Assembly (NCBI GenBank): GCA_030706735.1
Contig: JAUZNZ010000034.1
Location: forward strand, 1-48,796
Length of the DNA: 48,796 nt
DNA from: Bacteroidota bacterium
GTDB lineage: Bacteria; Bacteroidota; Bacteroidia; Chitinophagales; Chitinophagaceae
Direction: 5' to 3'
How positions within the stretch are numbered: position 1 is the first letter of the stretch; each line of letters opens with the position of its first letter. A model generated the notes under the pieces. It saw nothing but the letters and a program-made list of their open reading frames with translations. It was not told where the DNA came from and did no database searches. This document shows positions 25,349-33,125 of this stretch, one piece after another. The position numbers and the translations under genes were made by a program.

Positions 25349-27280
25349 ATGAATACCGATATCTTCCATCCCAGCATCAAGCTGGCATTAAATGCCATTC
25401 AATCTGCCTATCAGTCCGGCGCTACCAAGTCGGTGCAAGTCAATGGCCAGGCTAAACAAATCCCTTATCCGTTCCCTTCACCGGCCGACTGGCGGGATAC
25501 CTGGATCTATCTCCTGATGGTCGACCGGTTCGACAACCCGGTTGCCGCGCCCTCTTCCATTTGGAATCAGCGATATGGCTATCGTCAGGGAGGCACATTT
25601 AAAGGCATCGAAAACCGCCTCGACTATCTGCTGGCGCTTGGCGTGGGCGCCATCTGGATAACACCCGTGCAGAAGAACTCGCGGCCATCCGGATGGGAAT
25701 TCAATTATCACGGTTATGGCATCCAGGATTTTCTCTCCATCGATGATCGCTTCGCTTCCGATGGCACGGCAGCCACCGCCGAAAAGGAATTGACCGAGCT
25801 CATCGAGTCAGCCCATGCCAGAGGGATCTTTGTCATCCTGGATATCGTGCTGAACCATTCAGCCAGGGTATTTGATTATTCTGTCAACGGGGCCCTAACC
25901 GCCGACTTTACCGATGCAGGGATCATGAACTCGTCAATGGGCGGTGAACCTCCGATCGAATGGATGAATGGCCTTGGGTTCCCGCGCGCCGACTGGACAA
26001 ATACCCTTCCCGCTCCGGGTATCTTGTCGGCGGATGATGCGGTCTGGCCATCCGATCTTCAGCGTAATGATCTTTACCGGCGGCGCGGGAACCGCTTATC
26101 GGATAATAGTCCGGCAACCGGCCGCTTTATCCGCGGCGATTTTGATACCATGCGCCAGCTCGTCATGGAATACGCCGCAACAGCCGCAGCTCAGCAACCA
26201 CTAAGGGCCAAATATGGAAAATATCCCGTGCTTAGCATCCTTATTTTGGCCTATTGGTACCTTATCGCAAAGTTTGATATCGATGGTTACCGGATTGATA
26301 CCGTCAAGTATGTCGACCCGGATAAGGTCGAGCAATTTGGGAATGCCATGCGCGAATTCGCGTTGAGCATCGGGAAGCGAAATTTTTTCACATTCGGCGA
26401 GATCTACGATAACGAGCAGACCATTGAGGGATTCATCGGGCGAAATAGTACCGACGGGTTCGGTATCGATGCCGCCCTGGATTTTCCCTTGTTCTTCGCA
26501 TTGCCCAATTACGCGAAAAACCTTGTGCCTGTGGAGACGGTAAGGGAGCTATTTCTAAAGCGCAAAGCTGCCGAGGAAACGCGGTTAAGCTCTCATGGAG
26601 AAGCAGGGAAATATTTTGTCAGCTTCCTGGATAACCATGACCAGTCCCAGCGCTTTAACCAGGCCACTACGCCTTCCCAGCAGGTCGCGCTGGGCCTTGC
26701 CGTTCTATTTTGTCTGCAGGGAATTCCTTGTGTTTATTATGGAACGGAGCAGGGCCTCCAGGGAACGATCAATGCGCAAGGGCAGCCGGACCTCAATTCG
26801 CCTGAGTCGGTTCGCGAGGCGCTATGGGGGAAAATGCCGGTCGCTTTTGATTCCGGGAACCCCTATTTTATTGAAATCCAGGCCCTCGGCAAGTTGCGTG
26901 CAAAGGAGGCGGCACTTCGATATGGGCGTTTGTATTTTCGGGAGTTTTCCGGGAACGGCCAAGACTTCGGGCTTTCGTATGGAATGGGCGCGCCGTTAGC
27001 CTTCTCCCGCATTTTGGCCTCCCGGGAGGTGCTGGTCGCAGCAAATCCCAGCACCACTACCTCATTCAATGGTTTCGTACTAGCGGATGCCGATACCAAC
27101 CGTGCTTTGCCCCTTATGAAGGTCGCTTACAGCAACCTCGGTACCGCAGGCCAGAGCCGGATGCAATTCAACGGCACGGCTAACTTTTATGACAGATCCG
27201 ATCTAAAAGGCACAGGGGAGGCTGTTTACTTATTCATAATGCTTGCTCCCATGGAGGTTCAGGTGCTGGTTCCTGTCTGA
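25349..27280 (+). CDS. GH13 alpha-amylase family glycoside hydrolase
   Basis: A 643-residue (beta/alpha)8 enzyme acting on alpha-glucans or related sugars. The conserved regions are intact: DIVLNH; GYRIDTVKY with nucleophile Asp 317; FTFGEIYD with acid/base Glu 351; and FLDNHDQ with Asp 431 stabilising the transition state. No signal peptide is seen, so it is probably intracellular, unlike SusG-type surface amylases. The stretch after the barrel (about 540-643) is a short C-terminal beta domain. There are no SusC/D partners nearby. Its 3' end overlaps the end of the convergent xdhC-type gene by 51 bp. Confidence 0.93.
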   Translation: MNTDIFHPSIKLALNAIQSAYQSGATKSVQVNGQAKQIPYPFPSPADWRDTWIYLLMVDRFDNPVAAPSSIWNQRYGYRQGGTFKGIENRLDYLLALGVGAIWITPVQKNSRPSGWEFNYHGYGIQDFLSIDDRFASDGTAATAEKELTELIESAHARGIFVILDIVLNHSARVFDYSVNGALTADFTDAGIMNSSMGGEPPIEWMNGLGFPRADWTNTLPAPGILSADDAVWPSDLQRNDLYRRRGNRLSDNSPATGRFIRGDFDTMRQLVMEYAATAAAQQPLRAKYGKYPVLSILILAYWYLIAKFDIDGYRIDTVKYVDPDKVEQFGNAMREFALSIGKRNFFTFGEIYDNEQTIEGFIGRNSTDGFGIDAALDFPLFFALPNYAKNLVPVETVRELFLKRKAAEETRLSSHGEAGKYFVSFLDNHDQSQRFNQATTPSQQVALGLAVLFCLQGIPCVYYGTEQGLQGTINAQGQPDLNSPESVREALWGKMPVAFDSGNPYFIEIQALGKLRAKEAALRYGRLYFREFSGNGQDFGLSYGMGAPLAFSRILASREVLVAANPSTTTSFNGFVLADADTNRALPLMKVAYSNLGTAGQSRMQFNGTANFYDRSDLKGTGEAVYLFIMLAPMEVQVLVPV

Positions 27281-28399
27281 CGGAAGGCGGCTGTGGATAG
27301 GCTCGCGCTTCTCTTTTAACGGAGCGCCAGATCTGCCCGACTCCGCCGCTTTTATTTCCGCAACAATGGAGATGGCTATCTCCCAGGCTGTTTCGGCGCC
27401 AATGTCCAGTCCGATGGGACTGTGTATCGAAGCGATCTGTTCCGGAAGGAGCATCAGCCCCTCTTGCCGAAATTGGGCCAGCATACGATCCAGCCTCTTC
27501 TTCGGACCCAATATGCCGATATACGAAAAGCCCCTGACCACCAGGTCTCTCAAGAGGGCAAGGTCATAGTTGTAGTTATGGGTCATCAGCACAAAGAAGG
27601 TTTGTGCGTCCACATCCAATTGTCCCAGGACATCGCGGGGTTTGGCCACCAACACCCGATCAGCCTTCCCAAAACGTTGGGGGGTCGCGTAATGAAGCCT
27701 TCCATCAACCACCGTCGTATGCCATCCCAGCATTGACGTGATCTCCACCAGCGGTTGTGCATCGTTCCCTGCGCCAGCAATGACTATCGAGGGTGGCGGT
27801 GGAACAAACTCGATAAAGCCGGTAAGCGGGTGGCCGGTTGCCCTGTAATCGATGATCCGGGAAACCTTGTCCGCCATAGCCGTCTTTGCATCGCGGATCA
27901 AGAGATCCTGCAATTCCGCCGACAAAAGGGTATGTACGACGCTCCCGGTATAGAGCAAGCTCATTCCAGGTTGTTCCTGGGAACGCTCCAAAGAGAATAA
28001 GGTGACCAATACTGCATCTCTTCTTTCGCATGCCAGTTCTTTCAGGAGCCGGATCGGATGGTAGCGCTTGTTTTCATCGATGGGCTCGAACAAGATATGC
28101 ACGATCCCATCGCATCCCAGCTGTACGCCGAACTGGAGATCATCCGCCTGCGTGGTATCATAAGTGACCAGCTTGTTTTCTCCCTGAGTAATTGCGAACA
28201 AGGCTTTCCGCAGGGCATCGCCCTCCAGACAGCCCCCGCTGATCGCGCCGGTCAGCTGACCGTCATCGGCAATCAGCATCCTGGCGCCGGGCCGCCGATA
28301 AGACGAACCTTCTACGTGGACGACCGTTGCCAGCGCGCACTTCTTCCCTTCCCATTTTGCCCGTTCATAGGACTGAAGTATGTCGTTTGTCTCTTTCAT
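27230..28399 (-). CDS. xdhC: XdhC/CoxI family molybdenum-cofactor maturation factor
   Basis: A 389-residue chaperone that, in relatives (XdhC, PaoD), binds molybdenum cofactor, helps its sulfuration or cytosine modification, and inserts it into hydroxylases of the xanthine-dehydrogenase family. The N-terminal XdhC_CoxI domain has the conserved SSYRRPGARM and GAISGGCLEGD (Cys likely contacts cofactor). The C-terminal Rossmann domain starts at SIVIAGAGNDAQPL and includes VLMTHNYNYD and GILGPKKR. Its start overlaps the Mo-subunit stop by 4 bp (ATGA), making it the last gene of the operon. Confidence 0.92.
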   Translation of the reverse strand: MKETNDILQSYERAKWEGKKCALATVVHVEGSSYRRPGARMLIADDGQLTGAISGGCLEGDALRKALFAITQGENKLVTYDTTQADDLQFGVQLGCDGIVHILFEPIDENKRYHPIRLLKELACERRDAVLVTLFSLERSQEQPGMSLLYTGSVVHTLLSAELQDLLIRDAKTAMADKVSRIIDYRATGHPLTGFIEFVPPPPSIVIAGAGNDAQPLVEITSMLGWHTTVVDGRLHYATPQRFGKADRVLVAKPRDVLGQLDVDAQTFFVLMTHNYNYDLALLRDLVVRGFSYIGILGPKKRLDRMLAQFRQEGLMLLPEQIASIHSPIGLDIGAETAWEIAISIVAEIKAAESGRSGAPLKEKREPIHSRLPSDRNQHLNLHGSKHYE

Positions 28400-30534
28400 G
28401 TCATCAAGACTTTGTCCGGAGTGATCGGCAGATCCCTGATCCGCTTTCCCGTCGCATTAAAAACCGCATTAGCCACTGCCGCGGCCACGCCGATCAGAGA
28501 GATCTCGCCCAGACCTTTGGTGCCGATCGGATTGATGATCGGATCAGGCTTGTCGATAAATATAGCCTCTATGTCGGGCGCATCCGCGTTCACGGGTACG
28601 TGGTAGTCCGCGAGATTGCCATTTACATATCGGCCAAAACGGTCATCGAATATCGCCTCTTCCGTCAGAGCCATGCCGATCCCTCCCACCGCGCCGCCGA
28701 TCATCTGGCTTGATGCCGTTTTATGATTGACAATTTTCCCGCCGTCCACCACCGCAACCAGTCTTTTTACTCTCACGATCCCTGTAAGCGAATGCACATG
28801 CACCTGGGCAAAATGCGCGGAGAATGAATACATCGAATACTTCCTGGCCTCTTCTCCGCTTTGTGATTCCTGTGTCAGTTCAAGCGACGGGAGGTTCAGA
28901 CGCTGTAAGATCGTTGCATACTCTATCTCGGCCGTATTGTCGGCCGGCAGTCCGGCCAGCGTATTCAACTTCTGTTTCAAGGCTATGCAAACATCGTGGA
29001 CGGCCGATCCCACGGAAGACACCGTCTGCGATCCCCCTTGAGTCGGAGCAACCGGAAATGCGGAATTACCCAGCTCAAAGCTGATCCTTTCCGCAGGGAT
29101 CCCCAGGATGTCGGCGGCAATAAGGGTCATGGCCGTGCCTGTCCCCGGACCGATGTCGCTGGTGGCCGTTTGTATGTTCACCGAGCCGTCGGGCGTCAAT
29201 TTGATCCTCACCTGGGTTTTACTACGGTATGCGCCAAATGCCCCGCAGCCCAGCCCATAACCAACCATCCAATCCCCATCCCGTTGCATGCCCGGTTTGG
29301 TGGGGCGTTTTTCCCAGCCGATCCGTTCCGCTCCCAACTGATAACACTCTTTCAGGAATTTACTCGACCAGGGCAGATTGCGCTCAGGGTCCATATCCGT
29401 ATAATTCTTCAGCCGCAATTCGATCGGATCGATATTCAACTTATAGGATAGTTCATCCAGGGCTGATTCGAGAGCGAATGATCCCGTAGCCTCGCCCGGA
29501 CCGCGCATCGGCGTTGGTACACCGACGTTCAGCGGCACGACCTTATATCTGGTATTGGCATTGGGACTGGCATACAGGAACCGTGAGACATTCACGGCAT
29601 TCTCCGTGAACTCCTCGTATACGGCCGTCTGCGAATGCGATTCGTGCGTTATACCCATCAATTTACCATCGGTCGTCGCACCCAGTCCGATACGCTGAAT
29701 GGTAAGCGGCCTGTATCCTACCAGCGTGAACATTTGCTCACGCGTCAACGTAAGTTTCACCGGGCGCTTCACCAGCCTGGCAGCCTGAACTGCGGCCACC
29801 TCATGCGGCCAGGTACGGAGGGATGAGCCGAAGGCGCCGCCCACAAACCGCGAATTGATCTGCACATTGGCCACCTCGAGTCCAAATGCATTGGCAATGG
29901 AACGTTGCGACCCGATGACACCCTGTGATTTCGTGTACAAGGTCACCTTATCATCGCCATCCCAAAAAGCGGTCGTGACATGCAGTTCCATGGGATTGTG
30001 CATCTCGCTGGGCAGCATGTAGTCCTGCTCGACCACTACCGGGGCCTTCTTATAGGCATCCGCCTCGCCCCGGACATAATCTTTGTATCTTCCTTCATTG
30101 GGTATGACCCCTTTGTCAAAATTCTTGTGGAAGTCGGTCTCGAAAGGTTCCGCTTTATAGGTGGCTTTGACCAGGCTGGCTGCGTACGTGGCCCGTTCGA
30201 AGGTTTCCGCCACGACCAGGGCGATCGGCTGGCCATTAAAATATACCTTGTCATCATTAAACAGCTTCAACCCCCTCACCGGCCTTGCCGCCCCTGGTTG
30301 ATAACCGGGAACTTTCGGGGCATTGAATGGGGTTATTACGGCCAGCACGCCCGGCGCCTTTCCGGCCGCCTGTATATCCATGGATGAAACCGTTCCGCAG
30401 GGGATCGTCGCCGATACCAGTACGCCATAGGTCAAGCCTGGCAACTTATATTCGCCCGAATATTTTGCGCCGCCGGTCACCTTCAAACGACCATCTATCC
30501 GGCTCAACGGGTCACCAATCTTGTCTTTTTTCAT
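28396..30534 (-). CDS. paoC: Molybdopterin-binding subunit of a PaoC-like aldehyde/xanthine dehydrogenase
   Basis: The large catalytic subunit (712 residues; E. coli PaoC is of similar length) of a three-subunit molybdenum hydroxylase that oxidises aldehydes or aromatic heterocycles. Visible features are the N-terminal Ald_Xan_dh domain (RIDGRLKVTGGAKYSGEY), cofactor-contacting RFVGGAFGSSL, PTPMRGPGEATG, the GGSQTVSSVGSA loop, and the near-terminal KGLGE with the catalytic base Glu 677. There is no signal peptide; export would be by hitchhiking with the Tat-tagged Fe-S subunit. It starts 11 bp after the FAD-subunit gene. The true substrate cannot be read from the sequence. Confidence 0.93.
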   Translation of the reverse strand: MKKDKIGDPLSRIDGRLKVTGGAKYSGEYKLPGLTYGVLVSATIPCGTVSSMDIQAAGKAPGVLAVITPFNAPKVPGYQPGAARPVRGLKLFNDDKVYFNGQPIALVVAETFERATYAASLVKATYKAEPFETDFHKNFDKGVIPNEGRYKDYVRGEADAYKKAPVVVEQDYMLPSEMHNPMELHVTTAFWDGDDKVTLYTKSQGVIGSQRSIANAFGLEVANVQINSRFVGGAFGSSLRTWPHEVAAVQAARLVKRPVKLTLTREQMFTLVGYRPLTIQRIGLGATTDGKLMGITHESHSQTAVYEEFTENAVNVSRFLYASPNANTRYKVVPLNVGVPTPMRGPGEATGSFALESALDELSYKLNIDPIELRLKNYTDMDPERNLPWSSKFLKECYQLGAERIGWEKRPTKPGMQRDGDWMVGYGLGCGAFGAYRSKTQVRIKLTPDGSVNIQTATSDIGPGTGTAMTLIAADILGIPAERISFELGNSAFPVAPTQGGSQTVSSVGSAVHDVCIALKQKLNTLAGLPADNTAEIEYATILQRLNLPSLELTQESQSGEEARKYSMYSFSAHFAQVHVHSLTGIVRVKRLVAVVDGGKIVNHKTASSQMIGGAVGGIGMALTEEAIFDDRFGRYVNGNLADYHVPVNADAPDIEAIFIDKPDPIINPIGTKGLGEISLIGVAAAVANAVFNATGKRIRDLPITPDKVLMT

Positions 30535-30545
30535 GACAGCTATTT

Positions 30546-31529
30546 TTATCCCAGGGAAGACGCTGTTTTCAATGCCTGGAGGATCGCGTTGGGCGCCAGC
30601 GTCAACTTAAATTGATTGTATTTATAGGCCTTCGCCCCCTGCATGGCGATCCGGGCCGCTTGCCTGAATACGTCCTCTCCGGAGGTTTTGCCAAGCAGAA
30701 ATGCTTCCGCCCCGTGCAAGCGCCAGGGTTTATGCGCCACTCCTCCCATTGCCAGGCGTGCCCCTTTGATCTTATCCCCTTCCAGGTCGAGCGCCGCCGC
30801 CACAGATATCAACGCAAAGGCAAAGGATGTCCTATCCCGGACCTTCAGATAATGCACATGCCGGTTAAAGGAGTTTGCCGGAAGGTCGACTGAAATGATC
30901 AGTTCCGTTCGTTCCAGCGTATTGTCTTTTTCGGGATGGTCCCCTGGGAGCCGATGGAAATCGGAAAATGCGATCTTCCGATCCCTTTTCGGGCCTTTTA
31001 CGTGCACAACGGCCTCGAGCGCGGTCAAGGCCACGTTCATGTCACTGGGATTTACCGCAATGCATTTTTCGCTGGCTCCGAAGAGAGCATGCATCCGGTT
31101 ATATCCGTCAAGTGCGCCGCAGCCGCTGCCCGGCGAACGTTTGTTACAAGGCATGGCCGTATCAAAGAAATAATTGCACCGGGTTCGTTGCATGATATTG
31201 CCTCCCACCGTGGCCATATTGCGCAATTGAGGCGAGGCGCCTGCATTGATCGCCTGAGCCAGCAGCGGATAGTCCTGCAGCACCAGTGGGTGATCCGCCA
31301 CTTCGCTATTTGATGCCAGGGCCCCGATGCGCAGGCCGCCGGCAATCGCTTCAATGCCTCGCAAAGGCAATGCATTTATGTCAACGAGCCTTTCAGGGCG
31401 CAACACCCCCATCTTTATCAGGTCGATCAGGTTGGTTCCGCCAGCGAGGAAGTGTGCCTGCGGCTCTTTCACCAGGGATTGTATCGCACCCGACGCGGCC
31501 GATGATCTGGTATATTGAAATGGATTCAT
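30546..31529 (-). CDS. paoB: FAD-binding subunit of the molybdenum hydroxylase (PaoB-like)
   Basis: A 327-residue flavoprotein carrying electrons from the Fe-S subunit to the acceptor. FAD contacts are suggested by LAGGTNLIDLIK (residues 28-39) and ATVGGNIMQ (106-113), followed by the CO_deh_flav C-terminal domain. Inserted after these is a Cys-rich stretch with Cys 118, 128 and 137 (RTRCNYFFDTAMPCNKRSP, then GSGC). This insertion occurs in PaoB of E. coli, where it holds an extra 4Fe-4S cluster, and is absent from ordinary xanthine dehydrogenase flavin subunits. It overlaps the Fe-S subunit stop by 4 bp. Confidence 0.93.
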   Translation of the reverse strand: MNPFQYTRSSAASGAIQSLVKEPQAHFLAGGTNLIDLIKMGVLRPERLVDINALPLRGIEAIAGGLRIGALASNSEVADHPLVLQDYPLLAQAINAGASPQLRNMATVGGNIMQRTRCNYFFDTAMPCNKRSPGSGCGALDGYNRMHALFGASEKCIAVNPSDMNVALTALEAVVHVKGPKRDRKIAFSDFHRLPGDHPEKDNTLERTELIISVDLPANSFNRHVHYLKVRDRTSFAFALISVAAALDLEGDKIKGARLAMGGVAHKPWRLHGAEAFLLGKTSGEDVFRQAARIAMQGAKAYKYNQFKLTLAPNAILQALKTASSLG

Positions 31530-32158
31530 GATTGGCTGTTTTTAACCTCCTGGATCGCTTTTACAATATTGGAATAAGCGCCGCACCGACAAATATTTCC
31601 GCTCATAAATTCACTGATCTCTCCGGGGGACTGGGTCCTTCCCTCTTTGACCAATGCGACCGCAGACATGATCTGACCGGACGTGCAATAACCGCACTGG
31701 AAGCCGTCATGCTTAATAAAGGCTTCTTGCATGGGATGAAGCACGTCGCCTTTTGCCAGACCTTCGATCGTCGTGACCTTCTTCCCCTCATTGCAAAGCG
31801 CCAGGCTGAGGCAGGAATTGATTCGCACTCCGTTGACATGAACGGTACAGGCACCGCATTGGCCGCGATCACAGCCTTTCTTGCTGCCGGTCAGGTTGAG
31901 TTGTTCCCTTAGCAAATCCAGGAGCGTCACCCTGGGTTCCACATTTACGCTATACTTCACCCCATTCACCTCAAGGTTGAGCGGCAACTTTTCAAAAGCA
32001 TCAGCCACTTTTTCGTCCCATTGTTCATTCGCCGCCCTGATCAGCGTGCCTGGGGTCAGAGCGGCGGCGGACAACAATGAAGATTGCTTTAGAAAATCGC
32101 GCCGCGATCCTTTCAATAGGTCCTTCCCCTCGGGAGGAGCGTTTCGCCTTTTTGACAT
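31526..32158 (-). CDS. paoA: 2Fe-2S subunit of the molybdenum hydroxylase, Tat-exported (PaoA-like)
   Basis: A 210-residue electron-transfer subunit. The ATG at 32158 gives a twin-arginine signal (GSRRDFLKQSS, hydrophobic LLSAAALTPGTL), so the holoenzyme should be periplasmic; an upstream TTG start is unlikely. The plant-type 2Fe-2S site has Cys 96, 101, 104 and 116 (GCDRGQCGAC, SC). The second, helical 2Fe-2S domain has Cys 155, 158, 190 and 192 (QCGYC, ICRC). All eight ligands are present. It is first in the operon and diverges from fdhD, with 97 bp between starts. Confidence 0.94.
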   Translation of the reverse strand: MSKRRNAPPEGKDLLKGSRRDFLKQSSLLSAAALTPGTLIRAANEQWDEKVADAFEKLPLNLEVNGVKYSVNVEPRVTLLDLLREQLNLTGSKKGCDRGQCGACTVHVNGVRINSCLSLALCNEGKKVTTIEGLAKGDVLHPMQEAFIKHDGFQCGYCTSGQIMSAVALVKEGRTQSPGEISEFMSGNICRCGAYSNIVKAIQEVKNSQS

Positions 32159-32255
32159 AGAGGTATGATTTTTTCTGCTATCCGAATTTACGAACTTATG
32201 GAAGAATAACCGGCCCTTATCAATCAACTTTTATTTAAATTAGTAGGGAGAATGC

Positions 32256-33125
32256 ATGCATATGGAAAATAGTTGTGTTCAATTGCCCATTGTCAGGATT
32301 ACGGGAGGGACCGCCGTGTCGGTATCCGATCTCCTTGCTATCGAAGAGCCTCTCGAAATCCGGATTGGATACGGACCCGCGCCCGCCCGCACCATACAAA
32401 ACCTGGCCGTGACCATGCGCACCCCTGGCGATGATGAGAGCCTTGCGCTGGGTTTCCTCTTTACAGAGGGAATTATTCCCAACGCCGATTCCGTGGATCG
32501 TATCGAGCATGTATTCACATCTTGCTATGAGGACAGGCAAAATGCTATCCAGGTCACTTTGAAAGAGGGCCTGATGCCCGATCTTGGAAAAGCAGACAGA
32601 AATTTTTATGCCAGTTCCAGTTGCGGAGTTTGCGGAAAGGCCTCCATTGCCGCCATCCGCACGGTCAGCCGGGCTTCAAAGCCGAACAGGGATGCAGATC
32701 CGATCGATCCGCGCCTGATCCTTGAACTGCCCGGGAGGCTCGCCGGGGTTCAGAGAATCTTTGCGGATACCGGCGGGTTGCACGCCGCTGCGTTGTTCGA
32801 TGAGAAGGCTGAGTTGCTCCTGGTCAAAGAGGATGTCGGCAGGCACAATGCACTGGACAAGCTTATCGGTTCGGCCCTCCGTTCATTGCCTGCGTCGTTT
32901 ACCCGTTCCATCCTTTTACTCAGCGGAAGAGCGAGTTTTGAGCTCGTTCAAAAGGCAGCTATGGCCGGCATCCCCATTATTGCGGCCGTTGGGGCCCCCT
33001 CCAGCCTTGCCGCGAGCCTGGCAGAGGAATTCGGCATTACCCTGATCGGATTCCTGCGTCCTTCCCGGTTCAATATCTATTCGGTAACCGACCGCATTCA
33101 ATTGCCAGTTTATGAAACCATCTGA
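32256..33125 (+). CDS. fdhD: FdhD, formate dehydrogenase accessory sulfurtransferase
   Basis: A 289-residue FdhD. In E. coli it passes sulfur from IscS to the bis-MGD molybdenum cofactor, which formate dehydrogenases need. The CxxC pair is at Cys 123 and 126 (SSSCGVCGK), and the family motifs GLHAAALFD, EDVGRHNALDKLIG and LSGRASFELVQKA follow. A GGGAG sequence lies just upstream of the ATG at 32256; a second ATG at 32262 is also possible. The gene overlaps the next one by 14 bp, so FdhD most likely services the YdeP-like enzyme encoded there. Confidence 0.96.
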   Translation: MHMENSCVQLPIVRITGGTAVSVSDLLAIEEPLEIRIGYGPAPARTIQNLAVTMRTPGDDESLALGFLFTEGIIPNADSVDRIEHVFTSCYEDRQNAIQVTLKEGLMPDLGKADRNFYASSSCGVCGKASIAAIRTVSRASKPNRDADPIDPRLILELPGRLAGVQRIFADTGGLHAAALFDEKAELLLVKEDVGRHNALDKLIGSALRSLPASFTRSILLLSGRASFELVQKAAMAGIPIIAAVGAPSSLAASLAEEFGITLIGFLRPSRFNIYSVTDRIQLPVYETI

